From Acidovorax soli (GTDB taxonomy: Bacteria > Pseudomonadota > Gammaproteobacteria > Burkholderiales > Burkholderiaceae_C), in contig NZ_JACHLK010000003.1 of assembly GCF_014207955.1 (NCBI RefSeq), positions 434,001 to 498,000 on the forward strand: DNA of 64,000 bases, written 5' to 3'. The notes beneath the pieces were generated by a model that was not told the DNA's origin, did no database searches, and saw only the letters and a list, made by a program, of their open reading frames with translations. Made by a program: the position numbers and the translations under genes. How positions within the stretch are numbered: position 1 is the first letter of the stretch; the number at the start of each line of letters is the position of its first letter. This document shows, piece by piece, positions 50,354-59,494 of this stretch.

Positions 50354-51259
50354 ATGAACTTCAAGCAGCTCGAGGCCTTCCACGCCATCATGCTCAGCGG
50401 CTCGACCACCGCGGCGGCCGAGCGCCTGGGCCTGTCGCAGCCCGCCGTCAGCCGGCTGCTGGCCCAGCTGGAGGAAAGCCTGTCCCTGCGCCTGTTCGTG
50501 CGCGAGAAGGGGCGGCTGACACCGACGGCCGAAGCCCAGGCCCTGCGCAGCGATGCCCAGGGGCTGATGGACTCGGCCCAGTGCTTTCGCCGGCATGCCG
50601 AGCAGTTGCGCCTGGGCGGGTTCCGGCGCCGGCTGCTCAAGGTGGCGGTGCCCAACACGCTGGCCACCACGCTGATGCCCACGCTGGCGCAGCGCTTCAT
50701 GCAAACGCATCCGGACGTGGTGGTGGAGGTGCTCTCGGGCTCGTACAGCGATGCCGAGCAGGCCCTGCTCGGCCGCGAGGCGGACATTGGCCTGGTGCGC
50801 CTGCCCATGGAAATGCAGGGGCTGAGCACCCGCGCCACATTGGAATCCGAGGCCGTGTGCATCATGCCCAAGGGCCATGCGCTGGAGCAGTTGGCCGAGG
50901 TGAGCCCCGACGACCTGATTGACTGCAGCCTGGTCCTGCTGGGCCGCCAGCGCCAGATACGCCACGAGATCGACATGGCCTTCCGCCAGAAGCGCGTGCA
51001 GCCGCGCGTGGCGCTGGAAGTGCATTCGGTGAGCGAGGCCTGTGCCCATGTGGCGCAGGGGCTGGGCGTGTCCATCGTCAATGCGCTGCTGGCACGGCAT
51101 TGCCCGATGGGCGGCGTCACCTCGCGGCCGTTCAAGCCGCACATCGCCTACCAGTTGGCCATCGCCACGCTGAGCCATGCACCGGCCTCGCCCCTGCACG
51201 ACACCTTCACGCAGTTGCTGGTGGAGGCGATGGTGCAGCAGCCCGCCAAGGCGGGCTGA
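50354..51259 (+). CDS. LysR-family transcriptional regulator
   Basis: This encodes 301 residues. The N-terminal winged HTH (about 3-62; FKQLEAFHAIMLSGSTTAAA, ERLGLSQPAVSRLLAQLEES) is followed by the LysR substrate-binding domain (VAVPNTLATTLMPTLAQRFM). It is divergent from the porin-TctC-CocE unit (188 bp apart) and is its likely activator. No clear T-N11-A box stands out in the gap. Confidence 0.88.
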   Translation: MNFKQLEAFHAIMLSGSTTAAAERLGLSQPAVSRLLAQLEESLSLRLFVREKGRLTPTAEAQALRSDAQGLMDSAQCFRRHAEQLRLGGFRRRLLKVAVPNTLATTLMPTLAQRFMQTHPDVVVEVLSGSYSDAEQALLGREADIGLVRLPMEMQGLSTRATLESEAVCIMPKGHALEQLAEVSPDDLIDCSLVLLGRQRQIRHEIDMAFRQKRVQPRVALEVHSVSEACAHVAQGLGVSIVNALLARHCPMGGVTSRPFKPHIAYQLAIATLSHAPASPLHDTFTQLLVEAMVQQPAKAG

Positions 51260-51275
51260 ATGAGCCCGCGCCCGA

Positions 51276-51968
51276 TCAGATCGCAACCAGGTTGCGGATG
51301 CCCTTGCTTTCCATCTCGCTGCCCGGCCCGCGGGCGATGACCTCGCCACGCTCCATGACGAGGTACTGGTCGGCCAGTTCCTGCGCGAAGTCGTAGTACT
51401 GCTCGCACAGCAGGATGGCCATCTCGCCCTTGTCGGCGAGCATGCGGATAACGCGGCCGATGTCCTTGATGATGCTGGGCTGGATGCCTTCGGTGGGTTC
51501 GTCCAGGATCAGCAGGCGCGGCCCGGGCGCGAGGGCCCGCGCAATGGCCAACTGCTGCTGCTGCCCGCCCGAGAGGTCGCCCCCGCGGCGGCGCAGCATC
51601 TGCTTGAGCACGGGGAACAGCTCGTACAGGTGGGGCGGCACGGGGGTGGCGCCGCTCTTGTAGGCCAGGCCCATGCGCAGGTTCTCTTCCACCGTGAGGC
51701 GGCCGAAGATCTCGCGGCCCTGGGGCACGAAGCCGATGCCGGCGCGGGCGCGGTCATAAGGGGCGGTCTTGTCGATGGGCTTGCCATCGAACTGGATGGA
51801 GCCGCTCTTGATGGGGACCAGGCCCATGAGGCTTTTGAGCAGGGTGGTCTTGCCCACGCCGTTGCGGCCGAGGAGGACGGTGACCTTGCCGGGTTCGGCG
51901 GTGAGGCTCACGTCGCGCAGGATGTGGGAGCCGCCGTAGTACTGGTTGATGTTTTGGACGGTGAGCAT
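51276..51968 (-). CDS. urtE: Urea ABC transporter ATP-binding protein UrtE
   Basis: This encodes 230 residues of the LivF-type ATPases. Walker A GRNGVGKTT, signature LSGGQQQQLAIARAL and Walker B LLILDEPTEGIQPSIIKDIG (the GIQPSII extension typical of UrtE) are present. With UrtD it drives urea uptake. Here it is separated from urtD by 894 bp of repeat-rich sequence, unlike the tight spacing of the other urt genes. Confidence 0.92.
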   Translation of the reverse strand: MLTVQNINQYYGGSHILRDVSLTAEPGKVTVLLGRNGVGKTTLLKSLMGLVPIKSGSIQFDGKPIDKTAPYDRARAGIGFVPQGREIFGRLTVEENLRMGLAYKSGATPVPPHLYELFPVLKQMLRRRGGDLSGGQQQQLAIARALAPGPRLLILDEPTEGIQPSIIKDIGRVIRMLADKGEMAILLCEQYYDFAQELADQYLVMERGEVIARGPGSEMESKGIRNLVAI

Positions 51969-52061
51969 TTTTTTCTGCCTCTGTCGGTCAAGGGTTCGGG
52001 GCTATGGTTGCTGCTGTTGCTTTGCCGAGGGCGGAGGCCGGGATGTGCGCCCGGCGGCGCA

Positions 52062-52320
52062 CCCACTTTCTTTTGCGTCGCCAAAAGAAAGTGGGCAAAT
52101 AAAAGGCGACCCCCAGTCTGCGTCCCTCCGCTTCGCTGCGGGCAACCTGCGATGCTCGGAACTGGGGTGGTGCCGCAGAACTCGCTGCGTTCTTCGAACT
52201 CCGCTCAAACAGCTGCGGCAAGCTAGACGACGAAGCGTGTGTGTCCTTCGGCACACACGCCCACCCCAGTTCCTGCGCTTCTCGGCGCAGCCAGAAGGGG
52301 TGGGGAGCGGGGTCAAAAAC
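52062..52320. repeat. Dispersed intergenic repeat, copy I (inverted relative to copy II)
   Basis: It opens with a perfect 14-bp hairpin CCCACTTTCTTTTG (52062-52075) / CAAAAGAAAGTGGG (52082-52095). Then come GCGATGCTCGG, GAACTCGCTGCGTTC, CTCCGCTCAAACA, GTGTCCTTCGGCACA and CAGAAGGGGTGGGGAGCGGG. These blocks recur in reverse complement in copy II, with scattered differences, so the pair is a roughly 650-bp imperfect inverted repeat. No gene of recognisable family is in it. Confidence 0.7.
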
Positions 52321-52454
52321 GGCTGCTGCTGCGCAGCTGCGCCGGGTGTCGGTTACGCGCTGCGCGCTGCCGACGCAACTGGCGCGAGCGCTCTGGCGAG
52401 CCGAGCGCAGCGAAGGACCACGTGGCCGAGCGAAGCAATGGCCCGTATGGAGCC

Positions 52455-52717
52455 CGCTCCCACCCCCTTCTGACCGTGCCGAGAAGCGCAGGGCCTGGGG
52501 TGAGCGCGTGCCGAAGGACACGCGCATCGTTGTCTGACTCACCGCGGTTGTTTGAGCGGAGTTCACCCGCAGGGCGAACGCAGCGAGTTCCGCGGTGCAC
52601 CCCAGGACCGAGCATCGCAGGCTGCCCCCTCGCCACCGGCGAGGGGGACACGGGCAGCGGGGTCGCCTTTCTTTTGGGTACTTTTCTTTGGCGAAGCAAA
52701 GAACAAGTACCTCGGCC
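52455..52717. repeat. Dispersed intergenic repeat, copy II (inverted relative to copy I)
   Basis: In reverse complement this has the same blocks as copy I: GCGATGCTCGG, GAACTCGCTGCGTTCG, CTCCGCTCAAACA, GTGTCCTTCGGCAC and CAGAAGGGGTGGGAGCGGGC. It contains a perfect hairpin CCCCCTCGCC/GGCGAGGGGG (52625-52647). It ends with a hairpin GGTACTTTTCTTTG/CAAAGAACAAGTACC (52677-52711, one bulge). The 135-bp centre (52321-52454) contains no recognised feature. Together the copies fill the gap between urtE and urtD. Confidence 0.7.
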
Positions 52718-52862
52718 GCCGGGCCGAGACCCGGCTCCCGCACTTGGGATGGGCATGCTGCAATCACTGACCAAAGGTCGCCAAAACAAGCTTGCGCAGC
52801 CGGGCGCTCATCCCGGCTCCCACCCTTCATCAAAGCATGCGACACAAAAAGAGGCCCAGACA

Positions 52863-53738
52863 TCACCGCCCCAAATAAACCTCAATCACCCGCTCATCCG
52901 CCTGCACCTGATCCAAAGTCCCCTGCGCCAACACAGCCCCATCGCACAACACCGTGACGATCTCCGAGATCGTCCGAATGAACCCCATGTCATGCTCCAC
53001 CACCATGAGGGAGTGCTTGCCCTTCAAGGTCAAAAACAGCTCGGCCGTCCGCGCCGTCTCGTCGTCGGTCATGCCAGCGACAGGCTCATCGAGCAACAAC
53101 AGCTTCGGGTCCTGCATCAGCAGCATCCCGATCTCCAGCCACTGCTTTTGCCCGTGGCTCAGGTTGCCCGCCATGCGCGACACGCTGCCCGCCAGGTGGA
53201 TGGTGTGCAGCACCTCGGCCAGGCGGTCGGACTGGCCCGAATCCAGGCGGAAGAACATGCTGGATTTGACGCCCTTGTGGGTCTTGAGGGCGAGCTCCAG
53301 GTTCTCGAACACGGTCAACTGCTCGAACACCGTGGGCTTCTGGAACTTGCGGCCGATGCCCAGGCTCGCGATCTCGGGCTCGTTGTGGCGCAAGAGATCG
53401 ATGGTGCTGCCAAAGAACACGGTGCCGCTGTCGGGGCGGGTCTTGCCGGTGATGATGTCCATCATCGTGGTCTTGCCCGCACCATTGGGGCCGATGATGC
53501 AGCGCAGCTCGCCGGGGGCGATATCGAGGCTCAGGTTGTTGATGGCCTTGAAGCCGTCGAAACTCACGTTGACGTCTTCGAGGTACAGGATGCGGCCATG
53601 GGCCACGTCCACCTCGCCGGGCATGGCCAGGCGCGAGAAGCCGGCGGCGCGGCCGCCCGATTCGGTCCGGCCCGTCGGGGTCGGAACCACCTGGCCCTGC
53701 AGGCGGCGCGCGCCCTCTTCCATCAGGTCCGGGGTCAT
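52863..53738 (-). CDS. urtD: Urea ABC transporter ATP-binding protein UrtD
   Basis: This encodes 291 residues of the LivG-type ATPases. Walker A GPNGAGKTT, the UrtD-typical signature LSHGQKQWLEIGMLL and Walker B LLLLDEPVAGMTDDE are present. A 35-residue N-terminal tail precedes the domain. Its start overlaps the urtC stop by 4 bp. Minus-strand transcription continues into the repeat block before urtE. Confidence 0.92.
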   Translation of the reverse strand: MTPDLMEEGARRLQGQVVPTPTGRTESGGRAAGFSRLAMPGEVDVAHGRILYLEDVNVSFDGFKAINNLSLDIAPGELRCIIGPNGAGKTTMMDIITGKTRPDSGTVFFGSTIDLLRHNEPEIASLGIGRKFQKPTVFEQLTVFENLELALKTHKGVKSSMFFRLDSGQSDRLAEVLHTIHLAGSVSRMAGNLSHGQKQWLEIGMLLMQDPKLLLLDEPVAGMTDDETARTAELFLTLKGKHSLMVVEHDMGFIRTISEIVTVLCDGAVLAQGTLDQVQADERVIEVYLGR

Positions 53739-54889
53739 GCAGCACCTTCCTTCTTGTCGTTGTTGTTGTTCTTGTTGCCGAAACCGAACTTCTTCACCAA
53801 ACCCACTACCCCATTGGGCAGGAACAGCGTGACGGCAATGAACAGCGCCCCCAGGAAGTACAGCCAGAACTCAGGCGCGGTCACGGTGAGCCAGCTCTTG
53901 GCGCCGTTGACGATGAAGGCACCGACGATGGGGCCGATCAGCGTGGCGCGCCCACCCACGGCCGCCCAGACCGCGATCTCGATGGAGTTGGCGGCGCTCA
54001 TCTCGCCGGGGTTGATGATGCCGACCTGGGGCACGTACAGCGCGCCGGCCACGCCGCACATCATGGCGCTGATGGTCCAGATGGTGAGCTTGTAGGGCAG
54101 CGGCGAGTAGCCCGAGAACATGACGCGGGTCTCCGCATCGCGCACGGCCTGCAGCACGCGGCCGAACTTGCTGCGCACCAGCCAGCGCGCCAGCAGGAAG
54201 AAGCCGAGCAGCGCCACCCCCGTCATCACGAACAGCAGCATGCGCATGTTCTGCGTGGCAATCGGCTGGCCCAGGATGCGCTTGAAGTCGGTGAAGCCGT
54301 TGTTGCCGCCAAATCCCGTCTCGTTGCGGAAGAACAGCAGCATGGCCGCATACGTCATGGCCTGGGTGATGATGGAAAAATACACGCCCTTGATGCGCGA
54401 GCGGAAGGCGAAGTAGCCGAACACGAAGGCCACGATGCCGGGCACAGCCAGCACCAGGATGAGCGTGGCGACAAAGCTGTCGGACAGCATCCAGTGCCAG
54501 GGCAGCTCCTTCCAGTCGAGAAACACCATGAAGTCGGGCAGGTCGCTTTGGTAGTTGCCATCGCGGCCGATCTGGCGCATGAGGTACATGCCCATCACGT
54601 AGCCGCCCAGCGCAAAGAACAGGCCGTGGCCCAGGCTCAAGATCCCCGTATAGCCCCAGATCAGGTCCATGGCCAGCGCGCAGATGGCGTAGCACATGAT
54701 CTTGCCGAGCAGCGCGACGGCATAGTCGGACAGGTGCAGCGGGCTGCCGGCCGGCACCCAGAGGTTGAGCAACGGCGCCACGGCACACACCACGATGAGC
54801 GCCACGATGAAAGCCGACCAGCCGCCGCGCGTGAGCAGCGGCGCGGGTGCGGGCAATTGCAGAGAAGAAGGAGAAGACTTGGTGGTCAT
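53735..54889 (-). CDS. urtC: Urea ABC transporter permease UrtC
   Basis: This encodes 384 residues with about ten membrane segments of the LivM type (SLGHGLFFALGGYVMGMYLM; GNNGFTDFKRILG; AAVGGRATLIGPIVGAFIV). It pairs with UrtB to form the urea channel. The last residues are Asn/Lys-rich (NKNNNNDKKEG). It is 15 bp downstream of urtB. Confidence 0.92.
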   Translation of the reverse strand: MTTKSSPSSLQLPAPAPLLTRGGWSAFIVALIVVCAVAPLLNLWVPAGSPLHLSDYAVALLGKIMCYAICALAMDLIWGYTGILSLGHGLFFALGGYVMGMYLMRQIGRDGNYQSDLPDFMVFLDWKELPWHWMLSDSFVATLILVLAVPGIVAFVFGYFAFRSRIKGVYFSIITQAMTYAAMLLFFRNETGFGGNNGFTDFKRILGQPIATQNMRMLLFVMTGVALLGFFLLARWLVRSKFGRVLQAVRDAETRVMFSGYSPLPYKLTIWTISAMMCGVAGALYVPQVGIINPGEMSAANSIEIAVWAAVGGRATLIGPIVGAFIVNGAKSWLTVTAPEFWLYFLGALFIAVTLFLPNGVVGLVKKFGFGNKNNNNDKKEGAA

Positions 54890-54904
54890 GGTATGGCTCG
54901 CCCT

Positions 54905-56485
54905 TCAGTCCGCAGTGCGGCCTTTCACGGCGAAGATGCCCTGCGGCCGCTTCTGGATGAAGATGATGATGAACACCAGCACGGCGATCTTGGCCAGCAC
55001 GGCGCCCGTCCAGCCTTCGAGGAACTTGTTGAGCACGCCCAGGCCCAGCGCGGCATACACGGTGCCGGCCAGCTGGCCCACGCCGCCGAGCACCACCACC
55101 ATGAACGAATCGACGATGTAGCCCTGGCCCAGGTCGGGGCCCACGTTGCCCACCTGGCTGAGCGCGCAGCCTGCGAGGCCTGCAATGCCCGAACCCAGCG
55201 CGAAGGCATACGTGTCCACGCGGGCAGTGTTCACGCCCATGCACGAGGCGATGGGGCGGTTCTGCGTGACGCCGCGCACGAACAGGCCCAGGCGCGTGCG
55301 GCTGATGAGAAAGGCCACGCCCCCGAGCACCGCGAGCGCGAAGGCGACAATGATGAGCCGGTTCCAGGGCAGTTGCAGGTTTTCCATGAGCTGCACGCCG
55401 CCGCTCATCCACGAGGGGTTTTCCACCCCCACGTTCTGCGCGCCGAACACGCTGCGCACCAGTTGCTGCAGCATGAGGCTGATGCCCCAGGTGGCCAGCA
55501 GCGTCTCCAGCGGGCGGCCATAGAGGAAGCGGATCACCCCGCGCTCAAGCACCGCGCCCATGAGGGCGGAGGCCAGGAATGCGGCAGGCACGGCCGCCAC
55601 CAGGTACCAATCGAATGCGCCGGGAAAGTAGCGCTGGAACACGCCCTGCATGACGTAGGTGGCATAGGCGCCGATCATCATCAGCTCGCCATGCGCCATG
55701 TTGATCACGCCCATGAGGCCGTAGGTGATGGCCAGGCCCAGCGCCACCAGCAGGAGGATGGAGCCCAGGCTGATGCCCGAGAACATGGCTGCCAGGCGCT
55801 CGCCCCACTGCAGGCGCTCTTCCACGGCCTTGAGGGCCGTCTGCAGGGCGGACTTGACCTTGGCATCCTCTTCATTGCGCAGTTGCTCCAGCAGCACGGT
55901 GCGCGTGGCAGGGTTGGCGCTGGTGGCCAGCAGTTGGGCGGCCTCCAGGCGCTTGGCGGCATCGCTGCTGCTGATCAGGATGCGTGCGCGGATGGTCTCC
56001 AGGCGGGTCTTGAGGCCTGCGTCCTGCTCGGCGGCCAGGGCCTTTTCGATCAGGGGCAGGCGGGCCTCGTCGGTCTCTTCGCGCAGGGCGTCGATGGCCT
56101 TGCGGCGCTGGCCGATGTCCGTGGACATGAGCTGCAGCGAGGCGAGTGCGGTGTCGAACTCGCCGCGCATGCGGTTGTTGTTGACGATGTCTTCTGCGTC
56201 GTCGGGCACGGGCACCTCGGCGCCGGTCACGGGGTCCAGCCCCTTGTCGTCCTTGATGACGATGGCCTTGTCGCCGGCGATCTTGACCGCGTCCTCGCCC
56301 ATGGCGCGGATGAAGGCGATGGTGGCCTCGTCGGGCGTGGCGATGGCGGCCTGCAGCGCGGCGATGCGCTCATCGGTGTCGCCGGCCGCCATGGCGCGCG
56401 CAGCCTCGGCCGTGAGCGCATGCGCCTGCACGGCTGCGCACAGCAGCAGGCAGGCAAACAGGCGGGGAATGAGGGATGAAAACAT
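54905..56485 (-). CDS. urtB: Urea ABC transporter permease UrtB
   Basis: This encodes 526 residues. A signal/leader and an N-terminal periplasmic helical extension of about 230 residues (characteristic of UrtB) precede the LivH-type membrane domain (LVALGLAITYGLMGVINMAH, GELMMIGAYATYVMQG, GNVGPDLGQGYIVDSFMVVV). Start ATG 56485 gives a hydrophobic N-terminus. It stands 121 bp after urtA. Confidence 0.92.
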   Translation of the reverse strand: MFSSLIPRLFACLLLCAAVQAHALTAEAARAMAAGDTDERIAALQAAIATPDEATIAFIRAMGEDAVKIAGDKAIVIKDDKGLDPVTGAEVPVPDDAEDIVNNNRMRGEFDTALASLQLMSTDIGQRRKAIDALREETDEARLPLIEKALAAEQDAGLKTRLETIRARILISSSDAAKRLEAAQLLATSANPATRTVLLEQLRNEEDAKVKSALQTALKAVEERLQWGERLAAMFSGISLGSILLLVALGLAITYGLMGVINMAHGELMMIGAYATYVMQGVFQRYFPGAFDWYLVAAVPAAFLASALMGAVLERGVIRFLYGRPLETLLATWGISLMLQQLVRSVFGAQNVGVENPSWMSGGVQLMENLQLPWNRLIIVAFALAVLGGVAFLISRTRLGLFVRGVTQNRPIASCMGVNTARVDTYAFALGSGIAGLAGCALSQVGNVGPDLGQGYIVDSFMVVVLGGVGQLAGTVYAALGLGVLNKFLEGWTGAVLAKIAVLVFIIIFIQKRPQGIFAVKGRTAD

Positions 56486-56606
56486 AGCGGCCAGTGGCGT
56501 CAGGGGAATGCGGCGGTGCGCTGGCGTCGCCCCTGGCTTCCATGCGAACCACGCAAGCCAGGGGGAAAGAAGGGAGGCGCATTGCACCTCCCGGAACCTG
56601 CAACGA

Positions 56607-57878
56607 TCAGAGCTTGCTCTTGCCGTCCGGCTCGTCCTTCTTCTTGTCGTTGCCTTCGATGAAGGGCGACCATGGCTTGGCCTTCACAGGGCCAGGCGTC
56701 TTCCACACCACGTTGAACTGGCCATCGGCCTTGATTTCGCCGATGAACACGCTCTTGTGCAGGTGGTGGTTCTTCTCGTCCATCTTGGAGACGATGCCCG
56801 ACGGTGCCTTGAAGGTCTGGCCGGCCATGGCGGCGATCACCTTGTCCACATCGGTGCTCTTGGCCTTCTCGACGGCCTGCTTCCACATGTTGATGCCGAT
56901 GTAGGTGGCTTCCATCGGGTCGTTGGTGAGTGGCTTGTCCTTGTGGCCGGCGATGCCCTTGGCCTTGGCGTAGTCGCTCCACTTCTTGATGAACTCGGTG
57001 TTGGCCGGACTCTTGATGGACTGGAAGTAGTTCCAGGCAGCCAGGTGGCCCACCAGGGGCTTGGTGTCCACACCGCGCAGCTCTTCCTCGCCCACGGAGA
57101 AGGCGACGACCGGCACGTCCTTGGCCTTCAGGCCGGCATTGCCCAGTTCCTTGTAGAAGGGCACGTTGGAGTCGCCGTTGATGGTGGAGACCACGGCCGT
57201 CTTGCCGCCCTGGCTGAACTTCTTGATGTCGGCCACGATGGTCTGGTAGTCCGAGTGGCCGAAGGGGGTGTACTTCTCGTCGATGTCGCTGTCCTTCACG
57301 CCCTTGGACTTGAGGTAGGCGCGCAGGATCTTGTTGGTGGTGCGGGGGTAGACGTAGTCGGTGCCCAGCAGCACCCAGCGCTTGGCGCTGCCGCCGTCCT
57401 TGCTCATCAGGTAGTCCACCGCGGGGATGGCCTGCTGGTTGGGCGCGGCACCGGTGTAGAACACGTTCTTGGACAGCTCTTCGCCTTCATACTGCACGGG
57501 GTAGAACAGCAGGCCGTTCATTTCCTCGACCACGGGCAGCACGGACTTGCGGCTCACCGAGGTCCAGCAGCCGAAGATCACCGAAACCTTGTCCTGGCCC
57601 AGCAGCTGCTTGGTCTTTTCGGCGAACAGGGGCCAGTTGGAGGCCGGGTCCACCACCACGGGTTCGAGCTTCTTGCCCAGGACACCGCCCTTGGCGTTGA
57701 TCTCGTCGATGGCCATCAGCACGGTGTCTTTCAACACGGTTTCCGAGATGGCCATGGTGCCCGAGAGGCTGTGCAGGATGCCGACCTTGATGGTGTCCTG
57801 CGCATGGGCTGGCAGTGCAGACAGGCCAGCGAGCGTAGCGACGGCCGCGAGGGCCTTGAGGGAATAACGACGTTGCAT
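56607..57878 (-). CDS. urtA: Urea ABC transporter substrate-binding protein UrtA
   Basis: This encodes 423 residues. Signal peptide (QRRYSLKALAAVATLAGLSA to AHAQ), then the urea/amide-binding fold: VGILHSLSGTMAISETVLKD, GCWTSVSRKSVLPVVEEMNG, LFYPVQYEGEELSKNVFYTG. The order urtABCDE is complete on the minus strand. Upstream (57879-58144) I see a 16-bp palindrome with arms TACGCC/GGCGTA at 58000-58015, which could be an operator; no firm NtrC or sigma-54 site was found. Confidence 0.93.
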   Translation of the reverse strand: MQRRYSLKALAAVATLAGLSALPAHAQDTIKVGILHSLSGTMAISETVLKDTVLMAIDEINAKGGVLGKKLEPVVVDPASNWPLFAEKTKQLLGQDKVSVIFGCWTSVSRKSVLPVVEEMNGLLFYPVQYEGEELSKNVFYTGAAPNQQAIPAVDYLMSKDGGSAKRWVLLGTDYVYPRTTNKILRAYLKSKGVKDSDIDEKYTPFGHSDYQTIVADIKKFSQGGKTAVVSTINGDSNVPFYKELGNAGLKAKDVPVVAFSVGEEELRGVDTKPLVGHLAAWNYFQSIKSPANTEFIKKWSDYAKAKGIAGHKDKPLTNDPMEATYIGINMWKQAVEKAKSTDVDKVIAAMAGQTFKAPSGIVSKMDEKNHHLHKSVFIGEIKADGQFNVVWKTPGPVKAKPWSPFIEGNDKKKDEPDGKSKL

Positions 57879-58144
57879 GTGTGCTTCTCCAGTGGAAGGG
57901 TGGTGGTTCATCAACAAACCGCTTCGCCCGATGGCACCTGGATGGGTGCCTTGGTCGGTCGATGGAATGGATTCTGGAGACAGCCCCCGGGATCGGAAAT
58001 ACGCCGGGTGGCGTACACGGCTGGTTACGTGGAGGGCCGCGATACCTATTCCGCCCATGCCAGATGGGCAGATTCAGCTATCAAAAGGAGAGTACCCTGC
58101 GCGCCTGCGGCGTACGCCACGCGCGGTGCGCTGCGGCCAGCCGC

Positions 58145-58603
58145 TCAGCGCGCCGGCCGCTGGAGCGCGTGCACGGTGGTGGTCTTGCGCACCGGGCTGG
58201 ACAGCACCAGCGAGGTGGTCACGCCGCCGTGCCGGGCCAGCGCATCGACCACGCGCTGCAGGTCCCCGGGCTCGGCAATGGCGCAGCGCACGATGAAGCA
58301 GTCTTCGCCGGTGACGCGGTCGGCCTCCAGCACCTCGGGCATGCTCTCGAACAGCTTCACATAGGGCGCGATGCCGGCATGCGTGGTCTGGATGCGGATG
58401 AGGGCCTGCAGCCGCACACCGATGGCGCGCAGGTTGACGCGCGCGCCATAGCCCTCGATGACGCCCGCGTCTTCGAGCTTGCGCACGCGCTCGCTCATGG
58501 CCGGCTGCGACAGGCCGATGCGCTTGCCCAGCGCGGCCAGGCTCTGGCGGGCATCGGTCTGCAGGGCTTCGAGGATGAGCCAATCCTTCTTGTCGAGTTC
58601 CAT
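58145..58603 (-). CDS. Lrp/AsnC-family transcriptional regulator
   Basis: This encodes 152 residues. The AsnC-type HTH (about 5-50; DWLILEALQTDARQSLAALG, KRIGLSQPAMSERVRKLED) is followed by the RAM/AsnC effector domain (CFIVRCAIAEPGDLQRVVDAL). Start ATG 58603. It is divergent from a GST gene 158 bp away, whose expression it may control. Confidence 0.88.
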   Translation of the reverse strand: MELDKKDWLILEALQTDARQSLAALGKRIGLSQPAMSERVRKLEDAGVIEGYGARVNLRAIGVRLQALIRIQTTHAGIAPYVKLFESMPEVLEADRVTGEDCFIVRCAIAEPGDLQRVVDALARHGGVTTSLVLSSPVRKTTTVHALQRPAR

Positions 58604-58761
58604 CGTGCGGTGTGTTGAGCAGGGGTTGCGCCGGTGCCGATCATCCATCGGTTTGGCCTCCATTATTCCGATGACCGCAGCTTCACGCAGCACCGGCATG
58701 CCTCTATGGTGCATGACCTGCGGCCCGTGGTGGCCGGTGCTTTTTTTGAGGAAACAGACCC

Positions 58762-59370
58762 ATGCAGCTGGTTGGAATGCTCGACTCCCCCTTTGTCCGC
58801 CGCGTCGCCATCGCGCTCACGGTGCTCGATGTGCCGTTCACGCACCTGCCGCTGTCGGTGTTCAGCACCTTCGAGGCCTTCGGCCGCATCAACCCCGTGG
58901 TCAAGGCGCCCACCCTGGTTTGCGACGACGGCGGTGTGCTCATGGACTCGACACTGATACTGCAATGGGCGGTCACGCAGTCGGCGCGCCGGCTTCAGCC
59001 CCCGGGCGGCCCGGCCCTGCAGCGCGAGCTGCGCCTGACCGGACTGGCGCTAGCCGCCTGCGAAAAGGCGGTGCAGATCGTCTACGAGCACCAGCTGCGC
59101 CCTGCCGGCAAGCTGCACGCCCCCTGGCTGGACCGGGTGACGGGCCAGCTGCTGGCTGCCTGTGCGCTGCTGGAGGATGAGCTGGTGCGCGCCCCCCTGC
59201 CCGACCCCGCGCAGGAGATCGGCGATGCCGGGATCACCACCGCCGTGGCCTGGGACTTCATGCAGATGATGGTGGCGCAGGTGGTGGAGGCGGCACGCTA
59301 CCCGGCACTGGCCGCCTATTCCGTGCAGGCAGAGCGGCTGCCCGCGTTTGTGGCGCTGCCGGCACGCTGA
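58762..59370 (+). CDS. Glutathione S-transferase family protein
   Basis: This encodes 202 residues. The thioredoxin-fold N-terminal domain (MQLVGMLDSPFVRRVAIALT) has the Ser of the active-site start, VKAPTLVCDDG the cis-Pro loop and DSTLILQW the glutathione-binding Asp-Ser. An all-helical C-terminal domain follows. It is a cytosolic conjugating or isomerising enzyme with unknown second substrate. Start ATG 58762. Confidence 0.85.
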   Translation: MQLVGMLDSPFVRRVAIALTVLDVPFTHLPLSVFSTFEAFGRINPVVKAPTLVCDDGGVLMDSTLILQWAVTQSARRLQPPGGPALQRELRLTGLALAACEKAVQIVYEHQLRPAGKLHAPWLDRVTGQLLAACALLEDELVRAPLPDPAQEIGDAGITTAVAWDFMQMMVAQVVEAARYPALAAYSVQAERLPAFVALPAR

Positions 59371-59494
59371 AAGCGCTGCAGTAGCCACCCCAGGGCAACG
59401 ATCTGCCCGTTGTGTCGCCTAGGCGTTGTCCACAACCCCCGCCCCCGGTTTACGATGGCTGGACAACTGTTCCCACGAGAGGCAGGCAACAACC

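Noticed and set aside
51946-52866. Possible small genes in the urtE-urtD gap
   Set aside because: The open frames follow the repeat copies in both directions and change frame between copies; they look like by-products of the repeat.
52239-54095. A 618-codon plus-strand frame extending from the repeat block into urtC
   Set aside because: It is antisense to urtD and urtC and begins inside an inverted repeat; no conserved domain is visible.
57879-58144. NtrC/sigma-54 promoter for the urea transporter
   Set aside because: I looked for GG-N10-GC spacing on the minus strand and found no convincing match; only a weak 16-bp palindrome is present.
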